Shown here piece by piece: positions 52,138 through 64,000 of a stretch of DNA of 64,000 nucleotides (position 1 is the stretch's first letter; every line of letters begins with the position of its first letter). The notes below the pieces were generated by a model that ran no database searches, had not been told where the DNA came from, and was given only the letters and a program-made list of their open reading frames with translations. The position numbers and the translations under genes are program-made. This stretch comes from Gemmatimonadota bacterium (GTDB taxonomy: Bacteria > Gemmatimonadota > Gemmatimonadetes > Longimicrobiales > Gaopeijiaceae): assembly GCA_022823225.1 (NCBI GenBank), contig JAJDXM010000086.1, positions 42,739 through 106,738 of the forward strand, in the 5' to 3' direction.

Positions 52138-53390
52138 CAGCGTCCCTCGCCGCGTCCGCCATCGCGGCGCAGCCTCGCCCTGAGCACCTGCGTATCCGAC
52201 GCCTCCAGCACCTCGATGTGCGCCCCGCCCGCCGTCAGTGACGCTCCCCGCGCAGGGACCTGTCCCAGTTCCTCCAGAATGAAGCCGTTCAGCGACCGGT
52301 TCTCGCCCTCGGGCAGGTCGAAGGCGAAGCGCTCGTTGATTTCGCGAATCTCCGCGGCTCCCGACGCCAGGATTTCGTCCGCCGAGACCCGCGTGACGGT
52401 GTCCTCGTCCACGTCCGTCTCGTCCACGATCTCGCCGACGAGCTCCTCGAGCACGTCCTCGAGGGTGATCAGGCCGTCGGTGCCGCCGAACTCGTCGGCG
52501 ACGATCCCCATGTGCATGCGGCGGGCACGGAAATCGGCGAGGAGGCGGGCGAGCGACAGCGACCCGGGCACGAACATGGCTTCCCGGGCCAGTTGCGAGA
52601 GCGGAATGTCCCGCCGCCCGGCGACCATCGCGCGGTACGCGTCGCGCACATGCAGGATCCCGGTCACGTCGTCGATGCTCTCACCGTAGACCGGTATGCG
52701 CGAGTGCGGCACCTCGTCCAGCGCGGCCACCATGTCTCCCAGGCGCCGCGAATCCCGCCACGCGACGATGTCGACCCGGGGCGTCATCGCGTCCCACGCG
52801 TTCAGCTCGTCCAGCTTGAAGGCGCGCTCGATCAGGCGGCGCTCGTCCACGTCCACGACGCCTTCCCCGGCGCCGATCTCGAGGGCTTCCCGGGCCTGCA
52901 TCTCGTCCTGCGAGCCCTGACCACCCGCGGTGCCGCGCGAGAACAGCCGCCCGAGCGCGAGGAGCGGGAACAGCAGGCGGCCGAACACACGGGACAGCGA
53001 GCGCAGAACCGGTGCCGCGGCCAGCGCGAGCTTCACGGGCCGCCGGGCGGCCAGCGCGCGCGGACCGAGTTCTCCGCCGAGGAACACGACGATGATCACG
53101 ACCGGCCCGCCGATCCACATCCCGGTGACGCCCCACCCGGCGTACACCGCGCCCACTCCCGCCACGGCGGCCGCGAGGTTGCAGATCGCCCGAAGGATCC
53201 CGAGCGGCGACGTGGCCGCCTCGCCGGTGCGCAAGGCGGCCACGGCCTCGGCCCCTGCGAACCCCTCGTCGACCAGGATGCGCGCCTTCGAATCGGTGAT
53301 CTTGAGCACGGCCGAGAGCGTGGCCGTCAGGGCGGCCGCGCCAAGCAACAGCACGACGAACGCGCCCGCGAGTCCGGCGATCAGCGGCAT
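52137..53390 (-). CDS. HlyC/CorC (CNNM) family transporter with CBS domains
   Basis: Divalent-cation, probably Mg2+ or Co2+, transport-associated protein, 417 aa. The N-terminal DUF21 membrane domain has about four helices (about 5-140), followed by a CBS pair (about 195-315, AMTPRVDIVAW, HMGIVADEFGGTDGLITLEDVLEELVGEI) and a C-terminal CorC_HlyC domain (about 335-410). GGGAG lies 7 nt before the ATG. The MoxR gene upstream on the same strand is 58 nt away. Confidence 0.92.
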   Translation of the reverse strand: MPLIAGLAGAFVVLLLGAAALTATLSAVLKITDSKARILVDEGFAGAEAVAALRTGEAATSPLGILRAICNLAAAVAGVGAVYAGWGVTGMWIGGPVVIIVVFLGGELGPRALAARRPVKLALAAAPVLRSLSRVFGRLLFPLLALGRLFSRGTAGGQGSQDEMQAREALEIGAGEGVVDVDERRLIERAFKLDELNAWDAMTPRVDIVAWRDSRRLGDMVAALDEVPHSRIPVYGESIDDVTGILHVRDAYRAMVAGRRDIPLSQLAREAMFVPGSLSLARLLADFRARRMHMGIVADEFGGTDGLITLEDVLEELVGEIVDETDVDEDTVTRVSADEILASGAAEIREINERFAFDLPEGENRSLNGFILEELGQVPARGASLTAGGAHIEVLEASDTQVLRARLRRDGGRGEGR

Positions 53391-53448
53391 GGGCCGCTCC
53401 CTGCCTCGGCAGGCCCTGGTGACGGAGGTTGGTCGTCTGGTACGGCCT

Positions 53449-54480
<1,032 letters not shown>

Positions 54481-54657
54481 GCCGGTCCGATGAGGGGGAC
54501 GCGTGGGTGTTTCGGTGAACGGCGGAAGATAGGTGGGACGTCATTTTCGGGTCAAGGAGAGACGGTTGCGGCGGCGTCCGGCGACCCTGGTCCCGGGTCG
54601 GTGGACGGAGTGGTCCCGAGTCGGCCGGGCCGGGTTCGCGACCCCCGCCCGACACCC

Positions 54658-54699
54658 TTGAGAAAATTTTCACAAGGGCGCTTGCGAAAAATTTCACAA
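54658..54699. promoter_or_regulatory. Two tandem Rex-like operators upstream of the ATP synthase operon
   Basis: TTGAGAAAATTTTCACAA (54658-54675) and TTGCGAAAAATTTCACAA (54682-54699) each match the Rex consensus TTGTGAA-N4-TTCACAA with one mismatch. Their centres are 24 nt apart. Rex is the NADH/NAD+-sensing repressor. The sites lie 154 nt before the first atp gene and 178 nt from the moxR start. I see no convincing -35/-10 pair and nothing else in this 372-nt gap. Confidence 0.75.
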
Positions 54700-54852
54700 G
54701 CGTTAGCTTTCCCCTCGGACAGGGTGCAGGCGTAGCTGGAGAGCCGCGCTGCCCGGAGGGGGTTCGTCACCGGGCAGGACCGGTTGAGGTCCGGAATGTC
54801 CGCGCTCGGTCTTCACCAGGTCAGGAGAGTACGCACAACAGGAGAAGGGGGA

Positions 54853-55110
54853 GTGCCACGGCGCCCGTCTCGTGCCACCGATGAGCTGGCCCGGTATTCC
54901 GGTTATGGAATCACGTGGGTGCTCACGGTTGTACTCCTCGGGTGGGGAGGACTCGCACTGGACGAGAGACTGGGGACCACTCCTCTACTGGTCCTGCTGG
55001 GGGTTCTGCTGGGCATTGTGGGAGGATTCTACAGACTCTATCTGAGGTTGGTTGTGGAACCGGAAGACAGGAAACGGGAGGAGCCCGGCCCCGGGGCGAA
55101 AGGTCAGTGA
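54853..55110 (+). CDS. atpZ: AtpZ-like ATP synthase accessory membrane protein
   Basis: An 85-aa protein with two membrane helices (about 18-32 and 40-60; YGITWVLTVVLLGWGGLALDERLG then LLVLLGVLLGIVGGFYRLYL), the layout of the AtpZ/AtpQ family that precedes atpI in many operons. The GTG at 54853 is chosen because of GGAGAAGGGGG directly upstream; an in-frame TTG at 54784 would add 23 residues. It is coupled to atpI (GTGA). Confidence 0.75.
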   Translation: MPRRPSRATDELARYSGYGITWVLTVVLLGWGGLALDERLGTTPLLVLLGVLLGIVGGFYRLYLRLVVEPEDRKREEPGPGAKGQ

Positions 55111-55487
55111 AATCGTCGATGCACTTCGTCGCCACCCTCGTGGGTCTCGTACTTGCAGGGGCCGTGGCAGCCTTTCTTCTTCTGGACGGGACCGCCCGCC
55201 AGGCCGTGCTGGCCGCCGGCATTCTGGCTTTGGGGACTCAGCTGCCGGCGCACTTCCTGCTCAACGGCTGGAGGCGCAGGAATGATCGCTTTATCGCTGC
55301 GGTCGGACTCGGGTTCGCACAGCGGGTGGTGGTGCTTGTGGCCGGAATCCTGCTCTTCGCGGTGCCGGGCCGGGCCGAACCGCTGCCCTTTCTCTTGTCG
55401 CTGGGCACGTTTCTGGTGGCGACGGCAGTAGCCGAGTCCTGCTTCGAGCATTTCCGCGTGCGGAACGCAACCGCCCTGGAGTCATGA
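55107..55487 (+). CDS. atpI: ATP synthase subunit I-like protein
   Basis: A 126-aa four-helix membrane protein (about 6-27, 34-51, 63-83 and 90-108) in the atpI position, overlapping atpZ upstream (GTGA) and atpB downstream (ATGA). AtpI assists c-ring assembly. Sequence conservation is low, so the call rests mainly on topology and position. Confidence 0.65.
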   Translation: MKSSMHFVATLVGLVLAGAVAAFLLLDGTARQAVLAAGILALGTQLPAHFLLNGWRRRNDRFIAAVGLGFAQRVVVLVAGILLFAVPGRAEPLPFLLSLGTFLVATAVAESCFEHFRVRNATALES

Positions 55488-56398
55488 TGGCGTTGCCCGC
55501 GTTCCTTCAGGAGCCCGCCGCGGCTCAGGAGCCCGCCGCCGACACCCATGGAGAGGTCTTCAACCTGGGCGACATGATCGCCCACCACATTCTCAACTCG
55601 GGCGAATACGAATTGCCCTTCGTGGGGCCCGTACACCTGCCCGCCTGGGATCCGATTCAGTTGGGAGGGCTCACCCTCGACGTCTCGATCACTAAGCACG
55701 TGGTTCTGCTCCTCCTCGCGGCTCTCATGACCTTTGCCATGGTCATGGTCGCGACGAGGACGCTGATGCGTCAGGGCATGAACACGGCGCCCAGCGGATT
55801 CGCCAACGCGATCGAAGCGATCGTCGTCTTCCTGCGCGACGACCTCTGCAAGGAGTTCATCGGCCATGGGTACGAGCGCTTCGTCCCGCTCATCCTGACG
55901 TTCTTCTTCTACATCCTCACGATGAACCTCCTGGGACTGGTCCCGTGGGGGGGCTCTGCGACCGGCAACCTCGCGGTGACGGCCACTCTGGCCATCATCA
56001 CGTTCGTGGTGACCGAGGTGTCCGGTTTTCTGACGCTGGGAGCGCGCAAGTACATGCGCACCATCTTCTATGCGCCTCCGGGGACGAGCGGGTTCGTCAA
56101 GTACGCCATGCTGGCGATCATGACGCCGGTCGAGCTTCTGGGGAAGCTCACCAAGCCCTTCGCCCTCGCGATCCGGCTCTTCGCGAACATGACGGCGGGC
56201 CACATGCTGATCTTTTCCCTGCTCGGCTTCATCATCTTTTTCGGGGACCTCGCGTTTGGCCGGTGGCTGATCGCCGGGGGCTCCTTTGCGTTCGTTTCGG
56301 CGGTCCTCCTCCTCGAGGTGCTGATCGCCTTCATCCAGGCCTACATCTTCGCCATGCTGTCAGCCGTCTTCATCGGACTCATGCGGCATGAACACTAG
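55484..56398 (+). CDS. atpB: ATP synthase F0 subunit a
   Basis: Proton-channel subunit of F0, 304 aa. The essential Arg lies in ALAIRLFANMTAGH, and later helices carry IAFIQAYIFAMLSAVFIG. An N-terminal extension (about 1-55) before the first helix is Ala/Glu-rich and not conserved. ATGA overlap with atpI. Confidence 0.95.
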   Translation: MMALPAFLQEPAAAQEPAADTHGEVFNLGDMIAHHILNSGEYELPFVGPVHLPAWDPIQLGGLTLDVSITKHVVLLLLAALMTFAMVMVATRTLMRQGMNTAPSGFANAIEAIVVFLRDDLCKEFIGHGYERFVPLILTFFFYILTMNLLGLVPWGGSATGNLAVTATLAIITFVVTEVSGFLTLGARKYMRTIFYAPPGTSGFVKYAMLAIMTPVELLGKLTKPFALAIRLFANMTAGHMLIFSLLGFIIFFGDLAFGRWLIAGGSFAFVSAVLLLEVLIAFIQAYIFAMLSAVFIGLMRHEH

Positions 56399-56424
56399 AC
56401 CCAGTTAGGGGGAAACAGAGACAA

Positions 56425-56706
56425 ATGCTTGATTCAGCCTTTACCGCGCTGCAGGAAACCGTCACGGAGGTGGAAGTCGCCAAGAGGACCATGGCGCTGC
56501 TCGGCGCGGGCATCGGAGCGGGGCTCGGAGCCATCGGGGCCGGCCTCGGCATCGGCCGCATCGGGAGCGGCGCAACGCAGGGCATCGCGCGGCAGCCGGA
56601 GGCGGCCGGCGAGATCCGCGGTCTCGCCATTCTGCTGTCCGGGCTGGTCGAGGGGGCGGCGCTGTTCGCGATCGTCGTCGCGCTCGCCTTCCTCTTCCTC
56701 CTGTGA
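56425..56706 (+). CDS. atpE: ATP synthase F0 subunit c
   Basis: A 93-aa two-helix c-ring subunit: GAGIGAGLGAIGAGLGIGRIG in helix 1, the RQPE loop, and the ion-carrying Glu in LLSGLVEGAALFAIV. The Ser that follows the Glu in Na+-type c subunits is Gly here (VEG), so H+ coupling is the simplest reading. GGGGG lies upstream of the ATG, and the stop overlaps atpF (GTGA). Confidence 0.95.
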   Translation: MLDSAFTALQETVTEVEVAKRTMALLGAGIGAGLGAIGAGLGIGRIGSGATQGIARQPEAAGEIRGLAILLSGLVEGAALFAIVVALAFLFLL

Positions 56707-57290
56707 TCGCCACACCGGCGGCCGCGCTCAAAGCCGGCGTGGCCCTCGCCGCGGCACCACCGCTCGCCGAGGAGAGCACATGGGACAGCCTCTTCAGCAT
56801 CGACTTCGGGCTGGCGTTCTGGAATGTACTCACGTTCCTGACGTTGCTTGTGGTTCTCGGCGTTTTCGGGTGGAGGCCCATGATGGCAGCCCTCGCCGCC
56901 CGCGAGAAGGGCATCCAGGACAACATCGACGACGCCAGACGCCAGCGTGACGAGGCCGAAGCGCTGCTCGCCGAGTACCGGGAGCAGCTCGCCGAGGGAC
57001 GACGGCAGGCGCAGGCCATGGTCGCCGAGGGCAGGGAGGCCGCCGACGCGCTCCGCAAGGAGCTGGAGGCGAAGGCCCGCGAGGAGACCCAGGCGATGCT
57101 GGCCAACGCGCGCCGCGAGATTTCGCGGGAGCGTGAGGCTGCGGTGGAGGCCGTGCGGAGGGAATCGGTGGACGTGGCGATCGCGGTCGCGTCCAGGCTC
57201 CTTTCGGAGCGGCTGGATTCGCAGCGCGACCGGCAGCTGGCGATCGACTACATCGACGACCTGTCGGACTCCGGGGGTGCACTGGCGTGA
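56703..57290 (+). CDS. atpF: ATP synthase F0 subunit b
   Basis: A 195-aa peripheral-stalk subunit with one N-terminal helix (about 36-58, FGLAFWNVLTFLTLLVVLGVFGWRPM) and a long charged coiled coil (about 60-170). The GTG start overlaps the atpE stop and its own stop overlaps atpH. The region before the helix is longer than usual. Confidence 0.92.
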   Translation: MIATPAAALKAGVALAAAPPLAEESTWDSLFSIDFGLAFWNVLTFLTLLVVLGVFGWRPMMAALAAREKGIQDNIDDARRQRDEAEALLAEYREQLAEGRRQAQAMVAEGREAADALRKELEAKAREETQAMLANARREISREREAAVEAVRRESVDVAIAVASRLLSERLDSQRDRQLAIDYIDDLSDSGGALA

Positions 57291-57844
57291 GGGAGGACAC
57301 CGTCGTCCGCAACTACGCCGAAACGCTCTTCGAACTTGCGGAGCGCGACGGCGGGGTGGAGGGGTACGGGGAGCCGGTAGCGGCCGTCGCGGGACTGATG
57401 GAGGACCGGAAGGTTGTGGACTTCCTGGCCACGCCACGGGTGCCTGTGGAACGGAAGAAAGAGGCGCTGCAGCGAGCGCTGGGTCCCTCGGTCCCGTCCA
57501 TCCTGGTTCGTTTTCTCCTCGTGGCGGTGGACAAGGGCCGCCAGCGGCTGATCCCCGCGATCATGCGTGACTTCCAGGCGCTACTCGACCGGCACCGCGG
57601 CATCCGCCACATGGAGGTGACAGTGGCGCGCGAACTTGCGGACGGCGAGGCGGAAGACCTGGCGGCGCGGCTTTCGTCGGCCACCGGCGCGACGGTCATC
57701 CCTTCCGTCCGGGTCCGGCCCGAGATCATCGGGGGCATCGTCATCCGCGAGGGCGACACCCTCTACGACGGATCGCTGAAACGACAACTCGACGCCATGC
57801 GGCGCAGGCTGATGGCGGCGGAGCTTCAAGAACAGGAAAGCTGA
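57287..57844 (+). CDS. atpH: ATP synthase F1 subunit delta
   Basis: A 185-aa OSCP-type subunit linking F1 to the b stalk. Conserved N-terminal NYAETLFELA, RFLLVAVDKGRQRLIPAIMRDFQALLD and C-terminal VRPEIIGGIVIREGDTLYDGSLKRQLD. GTG start overlaps atpF. Confidence 0.93.
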   Translation: MREDTVVRNYAETLFELAERDGGVEGYGEPVAAVAGLMEDRKVVDFLATPRVPVERKKEALQRALGPSVPSILVRFLLVAVDKGRQRLIPAIMRDFQALLDRHRGIRHMEVTVARELADGEAEDLAARLSSATGATVIPSVRVRPEIIGGIVIREGDTLYDGSLKRQLDAMRRRLMAAELQEQES

Positions 57845-57850
57845 GACGAC

Positions 57851-59413
<1,563 letters not shown>

Positions 59414-59414
59414 C

Positions 59415-60275
59415 GTGGCGCAGGCCCGCGACGTCCTGCGGCGGATCAAGTCCGTCAGGAACACGCGCAAGATCACGCGCACCATGGAGCTGGTGGCGAC
59501 CTCCAAGCTCAAGCGCGCGATGGATCGCATGCTCGCGGCTCGCCCCTATGGCGAAGCCCTCGACGAACTGCTCCGCAGCCTGCGGGCGCCGGGACTGGAG
59601 CAGGACCATCCGCTGCTGCGGCAACCGGCCGGGACGAAGCGGGCGGCGGTCCTCCTGCTCACCGCCAACCGCGGCTTCTGCGGCGCCTTCAACGCGAACC
59701 TCATCCGCGAGGCGCGGGCCAGGGTCGACGAACTGGAGGCGGCCGGCGTGGAGACCGAGCTGCACATCGCCGGCAAGAAGGGGATCACCTTCTTCCGCTT
59801 CCGGGGACGGGCCATCGCGTCGGGCACCACCGCCATCGGCGACGAGCCCCGCCCGGAGGACGCGGAGGGCCTGATTGAACCGCTCGCAGAGTCCTTTGCC
59901 GCGGGCGACCTCGACGCCGTGTACATGGTGAGTTCGAAGTTCCGCTCCGCCATGTCCACGCCCCCGCGCACGCGACGCATCCTGCCGGTGCAGCCCGACG
60001 AGGGCGCCCGTTCGGTGGACGCCTTCATCGTGTCGCCGCCGCCGGAGAGGCTCGTGGGTTGGATCCTGCCGCGCTGTCTGCGTAGCGTGGTCTACGGAGC
60101 GCTGGTCGAGAACGCCGCAGGCGAGCAGGGCGCCCGCCGCGCTGCAATGAAGAGCGCGACCGACAACGCGGGAGACATGATTGAGACGCTCACCCGCAGC
60201 TACAACCGGGCCCGCCAGGCGCAGATCACCCAGGAGATCGCCGAGATCGTGGGTGGCGCCGCGGCGCTGGAGTGA
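59415..60275 (+). CDS. atpG: ATP synthase F1 subunit gamma
   Basis: A 286-aa rotor subunit. The N-terminal coiled-coil helix has RIKSVRNTRKITRTMELVATSKL and the C-terminal helix has AAMKSATDNAGDMIETLTRSYNRARQAQITQEIAEIVGGAAAL, both diagnostic. GTG start 1 nt after atpA. Confidence 0.95.
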   Translation: MAQARDVLRRIKSVRNTRKITRTMELVATSKLKRAMDRMLAARPYGEALDELLRSLRAPGLEQDHPLLRQPAGTKRAAVLLLTANRGFCGAFNANLIREARARVDELEAAGVETELHIAGKKGITFFRFRGRAIASGTTAIGDEPRPEDAEGLIEPLAESFAAGDLDAVYMVSSKFRSAMSTPPRTRRILPVQPDEGARSVDAFIVSPPPERLVGWILPRCLRSVVYGALVENAAGEQGARRAAMKSATDNAGDMIETLTRSYNRARQAQITQEIAEIVGGAAALE

Positions 60276-60296
60276 CAGTGACCAGGGAAAACGTAA

Positions 60297-61769
<1,473 letters not shown>

Positions 61770-61772
61770 CCC

Positions 61773-62036
61773 GTGGCGAAGGTGATGGAGCTGCGGGTGG
61801 TCACCCCGGCCGCGGTCGTCTTCCAGGGGACCGTGCGGTCGATCGTCGTGCCCGCCTGGGACGGCTTGGCGGGGGTGCTGCCGGGTCATGCTCCCTACCT
61901 GACCGCGCTCGGCGACGGCCCGCTCGAGGTGGATCCCGAGTCCGGCGCGCGCCGCACCTTCCACCTCTCCGGCGGCGTGATGAAGGTGGAGGCGAACCGG
62001 GTCGACGTGCTGGCGGACCGGGTCGGCACGGACTGA
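61773..62036 (+). CDS. atpC: ATP synthase F1 subunit epsilon, short form
   Basis: An 87-aa subunit consisting of the N-terminal beta-sandwich only (LRVVTPAAVVFQGTVRSIVVPAWDGLAGVLPGHAPYL and GGVMKVEANRVDVLAD). The C-terminal helical hairpin of typical epsilon (about 130-140 aa), which carries ATP-hydrolysis inhibition, is missing. GTG start 3 nt after atpD; the stop is followed by an unrelated gene, so there is no room for a lost extension in frame. Confidence 0.9.
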   Translation: MAKVMELRVVTPAAVVFQGTVRSIVVPAWDGLAGVLPGHAPYLTALGDGPLEVDPESGARRTFHLSGGVMKVEANRVDVLADRVGTD

Positions 62037-62068
62037 CCACCGCCGCCCACCGGGAGGAGGGCAATCAC

Positions 62069-62881
62069 ATGAGGGTGGACCTGCACATGCACACCACCTT
62101 CTCCGACGGCATCCGCCCGCCGGAGGAGGTCGTCGAGCTGGCCATCGCCGGCGGGCTCGACGTGATCTCGATCACCGACCACGACAACAGCCTGGGGGTG
62201 GCGTCGGCCCAGCGGGCGGCCGAGGGGCGAATCCGGGTCATCCCGGGAATCGAGATGAGTTCGCGCTGGAGCGGCGAGTCGATCCACATCCTGGGCTATT
62301 TCGTCGACCCCGCCGCCGCAGCGTTGACGGCCCACTACCGAAGCCTCCTGGAACGCCGCCACATCCGCATGAGCAGGATCGTCGGACGGCTCGCGGATCA
62401 GGGAATCCGGCTCACGCTGGACCAGGTGGACGGCCAACGTGCCTCCGATCGCGTCCCCTATACCCGTCCCCACGTGGCACGTGCCCTGGTGCGAGACGGC
62501 TACGCCACCAGCGTCACGGAAGCCTTCGACCGCTACATCGGTTCCGATTGCCCCGCCTACGTTCTCGTGGAGTCGCCGACACCGGAGGAGGTGATCGGCT
62601 CGATCCGGGCCGCGGGCGGGGTCGCGGTGTGGGCCCATCCACCCCTTCGCCACATGACGGAGCTTCTCCCCCGTCTCACCGCCGCGGGGCTCCGGGGTGT
62701 CGAGGTCTTCCGGCCCTGGCCCCGCCGCGTGCGCGAGGCGGTGGCGTCCAATGCGCGCCGGGCCGGCCTGTTCGCAACCGGGGGTTCCGACTGGCATGGC
62801 CGTGCGGGCGACGGCGAACTGGGGGACTTCTTCGTCCGGGGCGAGGATGTTCGGGAGTTCCTGGAAGCGGGTGGGGGGTAG
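62069..62881 (+). CDS. PHP-domain phosphoesterase
   Basis: A 270-aa metal-dependent phosphoesterase of the PHP family, similar to RNase AM/YciV. Metal-binding motifs: VDLHMHTTFSDG, SITDHDNS, IPGIEMSS, WAHP and GGSDWHG. The ATG at 62069 has GGGAGGAGGG 7 nt upstream, and longer upstream frames run through atpD. It follows atpC by 32 nt and may be the last gene of that transcript. The substrate, 5'-phosphorylated nucleotides or RNA, is inferred from the family. Confidence 0.9.
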   Translation: MRVDLHMHTTFSDGIRPPEEVVELAIAGGLDVISITDHDNSLGVASAQRAAEGRIRVIPGIEMSSRWSGESIHILGYFVDPAAAALTAHYRSLLERRHIRMSRIVGRLADQGIRLTLDQVDGQRASDRVPYTRPHVARALVRDGYATSVTEAFDRYIGSDCPAYVLVESPTPEEVIGSIRAAGGVAVWAHPPLRHMTELLPRLTAAGLRGVEVFRPWPRRVREAVASNARRAGLFATGGSDWHGRAGDGELGDFFVRGEDVREFLEAGGG

Positions 62882-63055
62882 GCGTTCCACACTTGCCTGC
62901 CGTGAATCACAGACATGGCGCCGCACGGGCCCGGAGAGCCGGCCGAAGGCCTCGTCCACCTCGGCGAGCAGCGCGGCGCCGGACCTGGCCGAGGGAGCGA
63001 ATCCGTTCGGTGCGAAGTGTCACGATCATCCTCCAATGATCTCTTCGCCCCGGAC

Positions 63056-63119
63056 TTCAGGCTCATCTGTCGCTGGAAACCGCTCCCGCGTTCAGGCTCA
63101 TCTGTCGTTGGACAACGCT
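63056..63119 (+). repeat. Two 29-nt direct repeats, 35-bp period, upstream of the 23S rRNA
   Basis: Both copies begin TTCAGGCTCATCTGTCG, at 63056 and 63091, and continue TGGA..A.CGCT with few differences. They lie between the PHP gene and the rRNA promoter and could be a regulator site or leader duplication. The remaining 62882-63230 stretch shows no gene. TTGACT occurs at 63125 and 63142 but without a convincing -10. Confidence 0.6.
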
Positions 63120-63231
63120 GGGTGTTGACTTCCCGCGCGCCTTGACTACCTTTTAAGTCTTTCCGCGCTACGCCTGCGGCGGGACTGCGTCCATGAGGAG
63201 CGGAATCAGTCGCCGGAGTGGCGTAAGTTAT

Positions 63232-63261
63232 TTGACAACAAGGGTTAGAAGGAAGTACTAG
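63232..63261 (+). promoter_or_regulatory. Promoter of the 23S rRNA
   Basis: -35 TTGACA (63232-63237), 18-nt spacer, -10 TACTAG (63256-63261). It lies about 170 nt before the mature 23S 5' end, a distance that allows a leader with a processing stem. No antitermination box is clear to me. Confidence 0.65.
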
Positions 63262-63438
63262 AGCCTTAGGTCGCTCTGGCCGTCCGGGCGCGGCGCGTCC
63301 CGCTGAGCGGGGCATGGCGTGCAGGGGTGGCCGAGTGTACGTGTTGGAAAGGCGACGGTGGACGAGCCCATTGGAATTGAGTGGACGCGAGCGGCGCGGC
63401 AACGCGGCCGGTGCGGGTCCAGTTCGAGGAAGAGGGCT

Positions 63439-64000
63439 GGTCAAGCGAGAAAGTGCGCACGGTGGATGCCTTGGCACAGACCGGCGATGAAGGACGTGGC
63501 AAGCTGCGAAAAGCCTCGGGGAGTTGCAAGCAAGCTCAGATCCGGGGGTGTCCGAATGGGGGAACCCGGCGGGAGCAGTCCCGTCACCCCGTCAAGGGGA
63601 GCCAACCCAGGGAACTGAAACATCTAAGTACCTGGAGGAAAAGAAATCAATCGAGATTCCCAGAGTAGCGGCGAGCGAAACGGGAAGAGCCCAAACCCGG
63701 GTGGGGTGACTCAACCGGGGGTTGTGGGGCCGCATCATCAGGCGAAGCGAAAGCATAGCGGAACGGTACTGGAACGTACGACCGCAGAGGGTGAGAGTCC
63801 CGTATGCGAAATGCGAGTAGACGAGTCGATGCGGACCCCGAGTAGGCCGGGACACGTGAAACCCTGGCTGAATCCGGGAGGACCATCTTCCAAGGCTAAA
63901 TACGAGTCTGTGACCGATAGTGAAGAGTACCGTGAGGGAAAGGTGAAAAGAACGCCTGACGGCGAGTGAAATAGACCCTGAAACCGTGTGCATACAAGCG
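63439..64000 (+). rRNA. rrl: 23S ribosomal RNA, 5' part, truncated by the window end
   Basis: From about 63439 the sequence matches the conserved 5' domain of 23S rRNA: GGTCAAGCGA near the start, GTGCGCACGGTGGATGCC, the GGCGATGAAGGACGTGGCAAGC stretch, GTCCGAATGGGGGAACCC and, near the window end, AATAGACCCTGAAACCGTGTGCATACAAG. No 16S rRNA or spacer tRNA lies upstream: the preceding sequence is a PHP gene and the ATP synthase operon. The exact 5' end is estimated from alignment to known 23S and is uncertain by a few bases. Confidence 0.95.

Noticed and set aside
63125..63160. Second rRNA promoter from TTGACT at 63125 or 63142
   Set aside because: No acceptable -10 box lies 16-18 nt downstream of either.
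63318..63438. Possible tRNA-Ser/Leu before the 23S rRNA
   Set aside because: GCAGGGGTGGCCGAGTG resembles the start of a class II tRNA and GTTCGA occurs later, but the acceptor arms do not pair and no anticodon arm can be drawn.

Overview
This 64 kb window is a high-GC bacterial chromosome segment with tightly packed genes and many 1-4 bp start/stop overlaps (ATGA, GTGA, TTGA). The gene content suggests a Gemmatimonadota-type organism: a DUF5916 outer-membrane protein, a secreted S9 dipeptidyl peptidase, propeller lipoproteins, the order tig-clpP-clpX-lon-engB, and lipoprotein NagZ homologues with a NamZ homologue. This placement is inference, because the only phylogenetic marker present is a partial 23S rRNA.

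Layout. 1-12.1 kb: the 3' part of a sigma-54 activator, then a leftward proteostasis block (tRNA-Leu, tig, clpP, clpX, lon, engB, a lipoprotein) and a second leftward pair (dnaK and a DegP-type protease). An array of CTGCCA-TTT-TGGCAG palindromes lies upstream of dnaK. 12.6-13.5 kb: a small two-gene operon with an HD-domain enzyme. 13.6-20.8 kb: an apparent metal-related island with a NosFY-like ABC exporter, DUF5916, MerC and two related His/CxxC exported small proteins at its edges. 21-25.8 kb: an orphan AAA ATPase, a secreted HExxH metallopeptidase and an S9 peptidase. 25.9-36.6 kb: a peptidoglycan amino-sugar recycling locus (NamZ, NagZ lipoprotein, NagZ-beta-lactamase-fold fusion, sodium:solute symporter, BadF-type sugar kinase) containing a well-formed promoter/operator. 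36.7-41.2 kb: a large Ig-LRR-leishmanolysin-like lipoprotein bracketed by imperfect 34-nt direct repeats and followed by a decayed tyrosine integrase, so it looks like a mobile cassette. 41.3-44.3 kb: a visibly less GC-rich four-gene operon (exported 8-Cys peptide, membrane-anchored propeller protein, ABC ATPase, permease) whose function I cannot assign. It is the best candidate here for an undescribed system. 44.5-54.5 kb: mostly housekeeping genes (CNT nucleoside transporter with PNP, ThiD, SpoU methyltransferase, prepilin peptidase, ALDH7, gamma carbonic anhydrase with a zinc ribbon, CorC/HlyC, MoxR). 54.6-62.0 kb: the complete F-type ATP synthase operon (atpZ-I-B-E-F-H-A-G-D-C) preceded by two tandem Rex-like operators. 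62.1-62.9 kb: a PHP phosphoesterase. 63.2 kb to the end: a promoter and the 5' part of a 23S rRNA gene with no 16S upstream, which implies unlinked rRNA genes.

The genes form four functional themes: protein quality control, cell-wall amino-sugar salvage, metal handling, and energy conservation under apparent redox control. Two transfer-like segments (36.7-41.2 kb and 41.2-44.3 kb) lie side by side.
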